From Mesorhizobium sp. M7A.F.Ca.US.008.03.1.1 (lineage in GTDB: Bacteria > Pseudomonadota > Alphaproteobacteria > Rhizobiales > Rhizobiaceae): DNA of 64,000 bases. The position numbers were made by a program, and so were the translations under genes. The DNA lies in assembly GCF_003997495.1 (NCBI RefSeq), contig NZ_RZRU01000011.1:124001-188000 (forward strand). The letters run 5' to 3'. The notes beneath the pieces were generated by a model. It saw nothing but the letters and a program-made list of their open reading frames with translations, searched no databases and had not been told where the DNA came from. Positions 16,922-25,275 of this stretch are shown here, in pieces (position 1 is the stretch's first letter; each line of letters opens with the position of its first letter).

Positions 16922-17889
16922 GCCGCCCTCCTGTCGATCTCGGCATCTTCGACCTCGGCCGGGTCTGCCTTGGCTGCCCCGTCAGGTTGCGGTAGCAAGG
17001 CGAGCAGCCAGTCGGCCGCCTTGCTGGCCTGGGAGGCCGCGCGAACGATGGCGCGGTTGTCTTCGCGCAGGACCTCGAGCCATGAGGCCAAGTAGTCGGC
17101 GTGGCGCACGGTTGGCACGATGCCAAGCGAGGCGCAGCAGAAAGCTGCGTTCATCTCGGCGACCAGTTCCTCGAAAGCATATCTCTTGGTGCCGAAGGCG
17201 CCGCCGAGGTCGCGGCCGACGCGGGAGGCATGGCCGGTCGCATGACCAAGCTCGTGCAGGGCGGTGCGGTGCCAGTCGATGGTCTCGAAATAGGCCTGCG
17301 GGGGCGGCACCCGGACGTAGTCCTGCGCCGGCACATAATAGGCGCGATTGCCACCGATGCGGAAATCGATACCTGTCGCCTTGATCAGCGCCTCGACCGC
17401 AGGCTCGATCAGTCCGGGCTCCGGCGCAGGCGGAGCCGCGGCCAGATCGTCGGGCAGATTTTCGCATTGCGCCACGTTGAACACGATGAAGCGCTTCAGG
17501 AACGGTATGGCCTGTGCTGCCTCGCCGGTCTCCCGCGCGCGCTTCTTCTCGTCGTCAGGGATGAAGCGATCGGCATAGACGACGGTGGTCCCGTGTTCGC
17601 CCTTGCGGATATGGCCGCCCAGCGATAGCGCCTGGCGGAAAGTCAGCCAGCCCTGGACGGGAAAGCCATGCTCGACGACCGCACCCCACAGGATCAGCAC
17701 GTTGATCCCCGAATAGGCGCGGCCGGTGGCGGCGTTGGCCGGCATAGCGAGGGGCGCTCGCGCCGCCGTCGTGCCCCAGGGCTGCACCCAGGGAAAGCGG
17801 CCTGCTTCCAGCTCGGCGACGATCTTGTTGGTGATATCGTCATAGAGGCTTCTTCGGTCGGCGCCGGCGTGAGCGTAATGTCTGGACAT
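16918..17889 (-). CDS. ardC: ArdC-like antirestriction protein (ssDNA-binding plus zincin metallopeptidase domain)
   Basis: A 323-residue protein typical of conjugative elements, where ArdC protects incoming single-stranded DNA from host restriction. The N-terminal DUF1738/ArcC-like ssDNA-binding part has LYDDITNKIVAELEAGRFPW and GRAYSGINVLILW. The C-terminal zincin-like domain carries HELGHATGH near residue 217 with a downstream Glu in EELVAEMNAAF. It overlaps the DUF2958 gene by four bases and is preceded by a structured leader. Its presence marks this stretch as mobile DNA. Confidence 0.9.
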   Translation of the reverse strand: MSRHYAHAGADRRSLYDDITNKIVAELEAGRFPWVQPWGTTAARAPLAMPANAATGRAYSGINVLILWGAVVEHGFPVQGWLTFRQALSLGGHIRKGEHGTTVVYADRFIPDDEKKRARETGEAAQAIPFLKRFIVFNVAQCENLPDDLAAAPPAPEPGLIEPAVEALIKATGIDFRIGGNRAYYVPAQDYVRVPPPQAYFETIDWHRTALHELGHATGHASRVGRDLGGAFGTKRYAFEELVAEMNAAFCCASLGIVPTVRHADYLASWLEVLREDNRAIVRAASQASKAADWLLALLPQPDGAAKADPAEVEDAEIDRRAA

Positions 17890-17944
17890 CGCGGTTCTCC
17901 GCGACGGGCGCCGGAGGCCTCTCCACCAGCTCTCAACCCGTCAC
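17890..17944 (-). ncRNA. Structured 5' leader of ardC (copy 2)
   Basis: The arms GACGGG (17903-17908) and CCCGTC (17937-17942) can pair and enclose an inner hairpin GGAG/CTCC (17913-17916 with 17921-17924). Compared with the leader at 16379, the outer stem and the flanking GCGGAGA next to the start codon are the same. The inner stem has changed on both sides, so pairing is kept. That pattern points to selection for RNA structure rather than a simple promoter duplication. About 130 bases of unassigned sequence follow, before the ligD stop. Confidence 0.5.
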
Positions 17945-18078
17945 GGCAAAACGGTCCCTACTCTCACTCTAGACGGCGTTGCGGGGCTCCCCGCAGAAGG
18001 GGCGATGCTCTCGAATTTGGGGCAAAGGCGCTCCGCGCCAAATCGGCAAGTGTCGCTGATCATCTAGTATGGTTATTG

Positions 18079-20070
18079 CTACCGGACTGCGTGGCGGATG
18101 CGGTCGGTAAGCGTTTGTTCAACGTCGAAATAACCTTCCCAGGCTTCGGGCAACTGAGCCCGCGCGGCGGCGGCGAAAACATCGAAACCGTTGGCGCGTT
18201 CGCAGGTGGGCAATTCATCCCAGCTGACGGGCACCGCGCACGACGCCCCCGCGCGTGCCCGAGTCGACCAGGGGCAGATTGCAGTGGAGCCCTGCCCGTT
18301 GCGCAGGTAATCGAGAAACATTCGGCCTTTGCGCTTCGCCTTGCTCATGTTGGCGACGAAGCGCGACGGATCTGTACGGGCCAGTAGTTCGGCGAAGTCT
18401 TGGCAGAAGCTTTTGACCTCGTCCCAGTCTGCCTCCGGGACGAGCGGCACGACCACATGAACGCCCTTGCCGCCCGACAGCAACGGCCACGACTGCAGTC
18501 CAAGCGCTTCCAGAATGCCCCGAATGTCGAGGGCTGCCTGCTTGACGGCAGTGAAGCCCAAGCCCTCGTCGGGGTCGATGTCGAAGATCATGCGGTGCGG
18601 CAGATCCGGCTGCTGACGACGGCTTCCCCAGATGTGGAATTCGAGCACATTCATCTGGACGCCTGCGATCAGCCCGGCCAGGTCATCGACCCACAAGATG
18701 CGGCTTTCCTTACCGGACATCTTCTCCAACTGACCGTCATGGATCGCCTTGGGCATGCCTGGTAGTCTGTGCTTCTGAAAAAAGGTCTGCTGCAGATCGC
18801 CGTCGGTATCGCGCACCAGCGAAAGCGGCCGATCCTGGATGTGCGGCAGCATCTTCTCGGCGACCACGGCGTAGTAGGCGGCGAGTGTGGCCTTGGTCAC
18901 CTTGGTTCCGGGATACATGACCTTGTCCGGATGCGTCAGCTTGACGCCCACAGCAGCGGCGATCTCCTTGCCGATTCCCGGATCGAGATTGGCGGAGCCA
19001 AGAGTTGTCGGCGTCTTCGGCATCTCCATCACCACCTGGTCGGCCCGCTTGTCTTCGCGCATGCCCTCAAAGCTCGGATGCCGCAAGCTGCCGTCCGGTG
19101 TCACTTCGGCATAGGTGACTTCGGCGACCAGCTCGGGCTTTACCCACCGGGCACGGCGGGCAATGTCTCGCGGAACAGAAGCGAAAGCCGGCTTCTCAAC
19201 ACGGCGTTTCTCGAGCTTCGCGAGGATGTCCTTGCGCATCGCCGCGGTGAACCCCGTGCCGACGCGGCCGCGATAGATGAGCTGGCCATTGTCGTAAGTG
19301 CCGAGGATTAGCGAGGCCATGCCCTGTCCTGTGTCACTTGGGCGGTAGCCGCCGACAACGAATTCCTGTCGCTTCGTGCACTTGATCTTGAGCCAACTCC
19401 GGGTGCGGTCGCCGACGTAGGAGCTGTCGGCGCGCTTGGCGATGACGCCTTCGTGGCCGGCCTCGCACATGGCGTCGAACACCCTTTTGCCCTGGTCGAC
19501 TATGTGGCTGGAGAATTGCAGGCAGTCGTCAGGGCGGCGAGCGCCCAGCAGGGACTCAAGTCGCTCCTTGCGCTCGATGAGCGGCTGGTTCGATAGATCT
19601 TCGCCATCGAATTCAAGCAGATCGAAGGCGTAGAACTTGAGCGGCATACCTGCGGCAATGCCGGTTTTCAACATGGAAAAATTCGTGCGGCCCTGGCTGT
19701 CTATGGCCACGATCTCACCATCGATCAGCACCGAGCCTTTGGTCAGTTTCTGAAGCGGCGGCAGGATGACCTTGAACTGTCGGGTCCAGTCGTGACCATT
19801 GCGGGTATAGACGACGACGTTCGAGCCGGAGATGGCGACTTGGGCACGATAGCCGTCGAACTTCATCTCGAAGAGCCAATCTCCGCCGACCGGTATGTCG
19901 TCTGTCAATGTGCAGAGCTGGAACGACCGAAACTCCGGCAGCGGATAGGTAGGGATAGATTCTGAGTCTCTGCGCCGTGTGCGCCTTTTGCTGAGGGTGC
20001 CATCTACAGCCGCCATGCGGAACTCGGATACATAGTCCGATTCAATACCCTGCCTTGGATTCGGTTCCAT
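18079..20070 (-). CDS. ligD: ATP-dependent DNA ligase LigD (ligase plus polymerase domains)
   Basis: NHEJ repair enzyme of 663 residues from ATG 20070 (MEPNPRQG); ATG 20016 is a possible start. The ligase domain has the adenylated lysine motif EMKFDGYRAQV, then GSVLIDGEIVAID and EGVIAKRADSSYVG, and an OB-fold. The C-terminal half is a LigD-type primase-polymerase with LTHPDKVMYPG, MIFDIDPDEGLGF (metal-binding Asp pair) and SGGKGVHVVVPL. The 3'-phosphoesterase domain present in many LigD proteins is missing. No ku gene is next to it. The open frame upstream to 20439 looks non-coding. Confidence 0.92.
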   Translation of the reverse strand: MEPNPRQGIESDYVSEFRMAAVDGTLSKRRTRRRDSESIPTYPLPEFRSFQLCTLTDDIPVGGDWLFEMKFDGYRAQVAISGSNVVVYTRNGHDWTRQFKVILPPLQKLTKGSVLIDGEIVAIDSQGRTNFSMLKTGIAAGMPLKFYAFDLLEFDGEDLSNQPLIERKERLESLLGARRPDDCLQFSSHIVDQGKRVFDAMCEAGHEGVIAKRADSSYVGDRTRSWLKIKCTKRQEFVVGGYRPSDTGQGMASLILGTYDNGQLIYRGRVGTGFTAAMRKDILAKLEKRRVEKPAFASVPRDIARRARWVKPELVAEVTYAEVTPDGSLRHPSFEGMREDKRADQVVMEMPKTPTTLGSANLDPGIGKEIAAAVGVKLTHPDKVMYPGTKVTKATLAAYYAVVAEKMLPHIQDRPLSLVRDTDGDLQQTFFQKHRLPGMPKAIHDGQLEKMSGKESRILWVDDLAGLIAGVQMNVLEFHIWGSRRQQPDLPHRMIFDIDPDEGLGFTAVKQAALDIRGILEALGLQSWPLLSGGKGVHVVVPLVPEADWDEVKSFCQDFAELLARTDPSRFVANMSKAKRKGRMFLDYLRNGQGSTAICPWSTRARAGASCAVPVSWDELPTCERANGFDVFAAAARAQLPEAWEGYFDVEQTLTDRIRHAVR

Positions 20071-20442
20071 GCCCAAGCATCTACGCGACGGCGACCGGCG
20101 GCGCTCTAAGGAAGAACGGCGTATAAACCGTAGTCCTGCGCGCGTCCGCAACAGTGGATCATTGTCGCGCGTAGGACGGAGGAAATTCGCCCCCGCCGCG
20201 GGCGGTGAACGGGACAGCCGTAGGAGCGTCAGCATAGCGCCGGCCGCAGGACGGGACGCGGGACCGACTGTCCCCGTCCGCGGTGGTCCGCATGTTTTGC
20301 GTCGAAGCCGACCGGCCGAGATCGCGCGCATTTCCGGCTCTCGACAGTCCGACCGCTGATCGGCGACGATGCGATAGGATTGTCCAACCCAGTGGCGAGT
20401 TGGCCCGGACGAAATCGATGAGGTCTTGCATCCCTTCACCCC
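20071..20442. other. Gene-free stretch upstream of ligD
   Basis: About 370 bases with no protein I can support: the ligD frame stays open on the minus strand, but the translation is arginine/serine-rich and lacks any recognisable domain. It holds an imperfect inverted repeat with 11-base arms (TCCTGCGCGCG at 20134-20144 and CGCGCGTAGGA at 20166-20176), which could be an operator or a transcript hairpin. The ligD promoter is expected here but I cannot point to clear -35/-10 boxes. Confidence 0.4.
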
Positions 20443-20904
20443 TCAATTGCGTGGCAGCTTGTGAATTTCCAGCCTGACAGGCCCTCCCCTGTCACAACTT
20501 GTGCAGAAGAGCGCTCGCTCGACCGAACTGAACAGAGCGCCTTTTCCATAGCGTTCGATAAGCCCGGCAGGCTTTACCGTTGCATGGTGTGAACAGGATC
20601 TGCACCAGGCCCGCAACACATGCCACTCGCGAAGATCTCCGAGCGCCACATCGAGCCCTGCGTGAACGCTGCCGTCGATGATGGTCTGTGGCGGGATTTT
20701 CACCTCGCCCGGTGTCAGAATTTTCTCCATCACGTGCCGACTGTTGTAGTGGATCAGCAACATGCCCGGCCGCCGCCGGATGGCGGCTTGCCAGGCTGCC
20801 TGGCTCACCGTTGAATCGGTAGAACGCGAAATGGTTTCTGACAAAGCCTGCTCGTCGCGATCCCAGACCTCGATCCGAAAATTGTCTTCCGCTGTTTTTG
20901 CCAT
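20443..20904 (-). CDS. Hypothetical protein with C-terminal zinc-ribbon-like Cys pairs
   Basis: A 153-residue protein I do not recognise by family name. The C-terminal third has WCRSCSHH (about 100-107) and FCTSCDRGG (about 133-141), two CxxC pairs spaced like a zinc ribbon. The N-terminal half (FRIEVWDRDEQALSETIS, then AIRRRPGMLLIHYNSRHVM) is mixed alpha/beta. It is transcribed toward ligD and may be cotranscribed with it. Function unknown; a nucleic-acid-binding accessory role is only a guess. Confidence 0.65.
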   Translation of the reverse strand: MAKTAEDNFRIEVWDRDEQALSETISRSTDSTVSQAAWQAAIRRRPGMLLIHYNSRHVMEKILTPGEVKIPPQTIIDGSVHAGLDVALGDLREWHVLRAWCRSCSHHATVKPAGLIERYGKGALFSSVERALFCTSCDRGGPVRLEIHKLPRN

Positions 20905-21062
20905 AGCTTCGCCGGCCAGCGCGATTGACGCCGAGCCATGGTCCTTTGCTGCTCAAGATCACGCTGAAATAAGGAACATATTCCTCTCTCGTCAAGGGCG
21001 CGCTTGACTCGGTGTTCTCTTTTTGTTCACAATTGGCAGGATTAGGCCATAGGAGGCGAACC

Positions 21063-21818
21063 ATGGAACTTCGCTTGAACATTGAAGACGCCACACCCCA
21101 AGAGCTCGAACGCGGCATCGCGGCAGCCGAAGCGGTGTTTGCACGCGCCGGCATTACGGCCTTGCAGGGCGCGGAAGGACTGTTCGCCTTGGAAGGCTGG
21201 GACATCAAGGGTTTTCCGGAAGACGATCAGCCAACCGAGGACAAAGACCAAGCTGCGGCAATCTGGATGGAAGCCGACGAGGCTGCAGCGACGGCATGTT
21301 GTGCGGGCTGGCCGGCGGAAAAAGTTCCGCACCATCAGGTCATGGAACTGATCAATGTCCCCCGCACAAAGTTGCAAGCCGAGGCGGTTCCAGACACCTG
21401 GCCAGAGCGCCAGCAGCTCTATCCTGACGTCGTCAAGCGGTTGGAAATCACGACCGGGCCGGACCGCCAGATCGATTTCGATATTGCCTTCGTTCTGGGT
21501 TGGGTTCCCGAGCGGCCGACGCTGGATCGGGTTGAGCCGCTGTCGGAAGATGGAGACCGCATCCCCTTCTTCACCAGCGACCTTGCCCAGGTCGAAGAGA
21601 TGGCTCGCAAGGCGCTCAAGGACTGGACAATCGAGATCGACCGAGATCCCTGTGATGCCCACGTTTTCAACCCGGCGGCCAGCGATGACGGTGATGAGTT
21701 GCGCATGGCGGCATCGCGTGATTTCGACGGTTCCTTGCATATGGAGAAGCCGCCGGCAAATCCTGCAATCGCGCTGACGCTGGCAATGATGTGCGGCCAG
21801 TCTATGCATTTCGAATAG
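21063..21818 (+). CDS. Hypothetical acidic protein
   Basis: A 251-residue acidic protein of unknown family, starting at ATG 21063 after GGAGG (21051-21055). It opens LNIEDATPQELERGIAAAEAVF and has no membrane segment or signal peptide. FALEGWDIKGFPEDDQP near residue 43 and FDIAFVLGWVPERP near 140 look like folded-domain segments. The stop overlaps the GTG start of the next gene (TAGTG). It sits between DNA-repair-type genes, which is the only hint about its role. Confidence 0.7.
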   Translation: MELRLNIEDATPQELERGIAAAEAVFARAGITALQGAEGLFALEGWDIKGFPEDDQPTEDKDQAAAIWMEADEAAATACCAGWPAEKVPHHQVMELINVPRTKLQAEAVPDTWPERQQLYPDVVKRLEITTGPDRQIDFDIAFVLGWVPERPTLDRVEPLSEDGDRIPFFTSDLAQVEEMARKALKDWTIEIDRDPCDAHVFNPAASDDGDELRMAASRDFDGSLHMEKPPANPAIALTLAMMCGQSMHFE

Positions 21819-22198
21819 TGGTCAAACGCAGTCGAGGCTCACCAACGCCATCGGTCATCGACCGCGACTGGCCACACCAGGTTGCGCTGCCGGATGACCT
21901 CTGCACCGACCGGAACTTCACCATGATCGCGAAGTTCTGCCAGGAACGAGGGCTTAAGCACCAGACGCGGCATGTGCAGGCGATATGGCCGAACGGCAAA
22001 TATGAAACCTATCGGCTCCATTGCTTCAGCGATGCGGCATCAGCAAAGTCGTTCATTGACCACTTCGAGGGGCTGATGTTCGATCCAAGGCGGGATCGGG
22101 AGAATGGAAACGTGCGGGGCGTCTGGCGCCGGACGGGTGAATACACACCGGTTCTCGATCTCGGTCCGCTCAGCGTACCAGAGATCTTGCGCAGCTAA
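21818..22198 (+). CDS. Hypothetical protein, small
   Basis: A 126-residue protein; I place its start at GTG 21818, which overlaps the previous stop, although an ATG at 21791 in the same frame is possible. Recognisable blocks are VALPDDLCTDRNFTMIAKFC and HCFSDAASAKSFIDHFEG. It has no export signal. The translation-coupled arrangement implies it works with the 251-residue protein upstream. It is convergent with the SRAP gene with only one base between the stops. Function unknown. Confidence 0.65.
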   Translation: MVKRSRGSPTPSVIDRDWPHQVALPDDLCTDRNFTMIAKFCQERGLKHQTRHVQAIWPNGKYETYRLHCFSDAASAKSFIDHFEGLMFDPRRDRENGNVRGVWRRTGEYTPVLDLGPLSVPEILRS

Positions 22199-22199
22199 G

Positions 22200-22793
22200 T
22201 CACGAGCTTTCGGGGCGAACAGTCTCGACCGAGAGCGATCCGGCCGGAAGCGGCCGCAACAGCTCAGCCTCAGGCTTTGTCAAATTGATCCAGGCCGCCC
22301 AGCTCTCCGGCTGAAGGACCACGACCTGACGATTGTGATATGGCGCGACGTCCGGTCCGGGATCGGTCGTCAGCATGGTGAAGGTGGGTGGCTTGTTGCC
22401 GACAGCTTCACGCCAAAGCCCCGCGACGGCCATGAACGGAGAGCCGTTGAGTGTGAAGCGATGTTTCGCCTTCGGATATTTGGCGCCGGTGAATTCGAAG
22501 AATGCGGAGGCAGGAACCAGGCAGCGGTTGCTGTTTCCGAATTGCCGACCCTCGGAGCGGAAGTTGAACACAGGCCCGCCTTTTGGTCCTGTCGGCGGAA
22601 ATCCGAACGTCATCGATGCCAGTTCGATCGCGTCCCCGGCGGCGCGCATTATCGGCGCCGGATCCTTGATGCGGACGTCGTCGGCCTGTGGCAAATCGAG
22701 TTCGGTTTGGTGGGCCGGGATCTTAAGCGCCAGCGACGCCATGATCCGGCAATATTCGGCCCAAGCGACATGCTGCTCGTAATCATTGCACAT
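22200..22793 (-). CDS. SOS response-associated peptidase (SRAP, YedK/HMCES family)
   Basis: Shields abasic sites in single-stranded DNA by a covalent thiazolidine link through Cys2. The start is fixed at ATG 22793 because removal of Met exposes Cys2 (MCNDYEQH), essential for the family; the open frame upstream is therefore rejected. Other motifs are FNFRSEG, the catalytic Glu segment ASAFFEFTG (about 98-106) and MLTTDP...PYHNRQVVVL with the conserved His. Length 197 is slightly short but complete. Neighbouring LigD suggests a DNA-repair cargo cluster. Confidence 0.9.
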   Translation of the reverse strand: MCNDYEQHVAWAEYCRIMASLALKIPAHQTELDLPQADDVRIKDPAPIMRAAGDAIELASMTFGFPPTGPKGGPVFNFRSEGRQFGNSNRCLVPASAFFEFTGAKYPKAKHRFTLNGSPFMAVAGLWREAVGNKPPTFTMLTTDPGPDVAPYHNRQVVVLQPESWAAWINLTKPEAELLRPLPAGSLSVETVRPESS

Positions 22794-22871
22794 GCAGAGC
22801 TCCAGACCTGGGCGACCTCTGTTGATATTACGGCAAGCGAGCACGCCATGGAAAGTGGCGGGTGCTCAACC

Positions 22872-23159
22872 TCAAGGGTTCCGCTCAACCAGAATATCCG
22901 CCTCCTTTGCGGCCTCAACAAAGGCCTTCCGAGCGTCGCGGGGTCTCTTTGATCCCCTCGAGAACGCCGAGGCAGGCTTTTCGTGCAGCGACATGTTTTT
23001 GCCTGTCATCGCCGGCCATCTGTTGAACAAGATATCCGCTGCCTGGACTACCCGGTCCACGGTGTAGACAGTGTTCCGCGACCGGCCAAGCGCCACTCGC
23101 ACAGGCTTTTCAAACCGCTGGTCCTGCAAACAACCCTCCCAAATGCGAACGCGACTCAA
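22872..23159 (-). CDS. DUF982 domain protein
   Basis: A 95-residue protein of the DUF982 family, abundant in rhizobia, especially on plasmids and islands, and without known function. It contains FEKPVRVALGRSRNTVYTVD, AADILFNRWPA and the terminal ARKAFVEAAKEADILVE, all matching the family pattern. The start at 23159 is uncertain by a few codons. No neighbour is close enough to call an operon; SRAP lies 79 bases downstream on the same strand. Confidence 0.72.
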   Translation of the reverse strand: MSRVRIWEGCLQDQRFEKPVRVALGRSRNTVYTVDRVVQAADILFNRWPAMTGKNMSLHEKPASAFSRGSKRPRDARKAFVEAAKEADILVERNP

Positions 23160-23314
23160 TTCGCGACGAAGCTATAGGTTCCTAGTGCAGAGCGAGCCGA
23201 AGCATCGGGGCATGGCGGCTTTACCGTTCGGCAACCTAGCTTCCGTAGTGCTTCCGCGCAAAAGGGCGCGGGGAACACTCATCCTAGATTCGCTAAAAGT
23301 GTTATATTGAAAAC

Positions 23315-23359
23315 TGGCGCACCCGACAGGATTCGAACCTGTGACCTCTGCCTTCGGAG
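23315..23359 (-). other. 3' fragment of tRNA-Arg(CCG): island attachment-site scar
   Basis: Read on the minus strand, 45 bases run from an anticodon loop CTCCGAA through the 3' anticodon stem, variable region and T arm (GGTTCGAATCC) to GGGTGCGCCA with the encoded CCA. The 5' half of the tRNA is absent: upstream bases do not form a D arm or acceptor strand. This is the pattern left when an element integrates into a tRNA gene, duplicating its 3' end. On that logic, the element lies to the right of 23359 and the flanking DNA to the left. Confidence 0.8.
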
Positions 23360-23377
23360 TTAAGGCATTCCAACAAA

Positions 23378-24327
23378 TCAGAAAACGCGCGCTTTGGTAG
23401 GGACCTCGGCGCCCCGCCGACTGAAAACCAGCCAACCCAACCCGCATGCCAGGGCGACGTTGATCAGTGCCAGGCCGGCAAGTGTCGCCAGCGTGCCGTA
23501 AGCGCCGAAGCGCTCCAGAAGCAAAGCGCCGATGGACGGTGCTGCCGCCTGGGCAATCAGGCTCGGCATGGCGAGGCGTCCCATCAGCTTGGCGTAGTCA
23601 TCTGAGCCGAACATCGCCAGCGGTAGCGTTCCCCGCGCGATCGATTCCAGGCCGATGCCAGCGCCGTAGAATGCAAGTGCCAACGGGACGATCGGCATAC
23701 CAAGCCAGAGCGCCGAAACGCCAATCGCGACGAAAGTCACCGACGCGAACTTCGTCCAGATCGGGTGATGAAAACGTGCGATCACCGCCAGCGAATAAAA
23801 CAGCAGCGGCCAGCGCTGCCTTCCCGCCAATGATGCGGGCGCGCGGTCAGCCACCGGCCCTTCCGCCTTAAAGGCCAGCCACGCCGCGCCGTGCATGACA
23901 AGCATGGCAAGCGAAACAAGGCCGCAATAGAACGCCACCGGATTGAGCAGGCCAAACAGGGTACCCTCGTAGAACGGCCGCAGGTCGGTGGAGAAATGGA
24001 ACGGCACGCCTCTCAGGGCATTGCCCACCGCCACGCCAAAGACGAGCGCCGGCACGGCGCCGCCGATGAACAGCGCCCAGTCCCAGTTCGAACGCCAGCG
24101 GGCGTCTTCCCGCTTGGAACGGTACTTGAAGGCAACCGGTCGCAGGATCATCGCGAACAGAACCAGGAACATCGCGAGGTAGAAGCCCGATCGACGAAGG
24201 GCAGCAATGCCCCGACACCAATGTCAAAGCCGTCGGTGACCGCGAAGCCAATCAAAAGGACGCCAAGCAGCATCCACCACACAATTGGCAGCGTTTCATA
24301 GTTGAAGGGAAAATCGATCATCGTCAT
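23378..24327 (-). pseudogene. cydB: Decayed cydB fused to the C-terminal half of an MFS transporter
   Basis: The frame opens as cytochrome bd oxidase subunit II (MIDFPFNYETLPIVWWMLLG, TDGFDIGVGALLPFVDR). It then loses roughly 50-60 codons with a frame change near 24190 and resumes as CydB (LVLFAMILRPVAFKYRSK to HGAAWLAFKAEGPVADRA). From about 23840 it continues in frame into the last helices of an unrelated major facilitator protein (PIWTKFASVTFVAIGVSALW to the stop at 23378). No intact product of either parent can be made. This is a deletion-fusion scar just inside the tRNA fragment. Confidence 0.75.
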
Positions 24328-24343
24328 TCTTCCTTGCAGGGGC

Positions 24344-24530
24344 TTATTGGGCGATCCGTGTGCGATCGCCAACGGGAGGCGCGATATCCGCGCCGACAGC
24401 CGGACCTTTTGCTATCGCCTGCAGCATCAACCGCACCTCGATCACGGCCAGCACGCCGTAGACGACGATGAAGCCGAGGATGGTGATCAGGAGGTTAGGG
24501 ATGCCGAGCTCGGACGACGCGTCCAACGGA
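24344..24530 (-). pseudogene. cydA: Remnant of cydA (C-terminal end of cytochrome bd subunit I)
   Basis: Only the last 55 or so residues remain: ELGIPNLLITILGFIVVYG then VLAVIEVRLMLQAIAKGP, matching the terminal membrane helix of CydA. It ends 17 bases before the cydB start, the normal cydAB order. Upstream, in the same open frame, the translation becomes unrelated (RERPARARRGASC), so the rest of cydA was lost at about 24530. The left boundary is approximate. Confidence 0.6.
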
Positions 24531-24618
24531 GGCAGCCAATTCCGAGGAGCCCACCCTCGGCAGGACGCTCCGCGTCGCGCACGGGCTGGCCGCTCCCGGC
24601 TTTCTTTCCACCCTTGCA

Positions 24619-25150
24619 TTGCAGGCAGCGCGCGCTGTGCTGCGGCTTGCCTTCATCGGCATCGGCCTGGCGGCCATGTTCGTGGGCGGGATGATCTCTG
24701 GCCGAGTCAACTGGCCGCTGCTCCGCGCGGCCTTGGCGAGCCTGATCCCTCGGCTCGGTCATCGGCCTGGTGGCCGACCGCGCTGTCGCCAATACGGAAC
24801 CAGGCTTTGCCGACCTTCAGCTCTGGCAAAGCCTGTTCATCCTCATGATCGCGCCGGAGTATTTTGTCCCGTTCCGCCATTACGCCGAGCAGTATCACGC
24901 CAAGGCGGAGGGCTTCGCCGCCGCGACCGCGCTCGACACGCTTGTGCTGGCAGGTCGTCCGCAATCCCCGGCTTTCGAAGCCGCCAAAGCCACCCGCGCC
25001 CTGACCGATGCGACATCGCTCTGCCAGGGACCGGACCGGTGGCCATCACCGGATCGAGCGGATCGGGCAAATCCACCCTGCTGCGCCACCTCGCCGGGAT
25101 CGGCTTCGCGCCTCGGTGCAACGGAGCATTGCTGGCATTGTCTCACCTCC
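24619..25150 (+). pseudogene. Frameshifted remnant of a CydD/CydC-type ABC exporter
   Basis: Pieces of a heterodimeric cysteine/glutathione exporter ATPase lie in several frames. LQLWQSLFILMIAPEYFVPF and HYAEQYHAKAEGFAAATALD (about 24800-24940) resemble the transmembrane domain end of CydD. ALPGTGPVAITGSSGSGKST (Walker A, about 25025-25085) follows in another frame, and the protein stops soon after. CydDC normally accompanies cydAB, so this fits the same decayed locus, but it lies on the opposite strand, indicating an inversion or separate breakpoints. Confidence 0.55.
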
Positions 25151-25228
25151 GGTTCATCCCAGGTTTCAGGAGAGACCCAAGAAAACATCCGATCCCCACA
25201 AACTAAGTGCTCCGTCGGAGCTTCGGCA

Positions 25229-25242
25229 TTGATTTGCGTCAA
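25229..25242 (+). promoter_or_regulatory. FNR/FixK-type box A
   Basis: TTGAT-TTGC-GTCAA matches the TTGAT-N4-ATCAA consensus of FNR/FixK/Anr proteins in nine of ten positions. Its centre is 40 bases before the start codon of the secreted Cys/His-rich gene. If it activates from the usual -41.5 position, the transcript would begin almost at that start codon. Confidence 0.65.
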
Positions 25243-25275
25243 AGTGGCGATGCGCAATTGTGCCATGCTGAACAA

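Noticed and set aside
15623..17095. 490-codon plus-strand open frame across parB-lysR and DUF2958
   Set aside because: Antisense to well-supported genes, no recognisable domain.
23315..23400. Complete tRNA gene
   Set aside because: Only the 3' half is present; bases upstream cannot form the D arm or acceptor strand.
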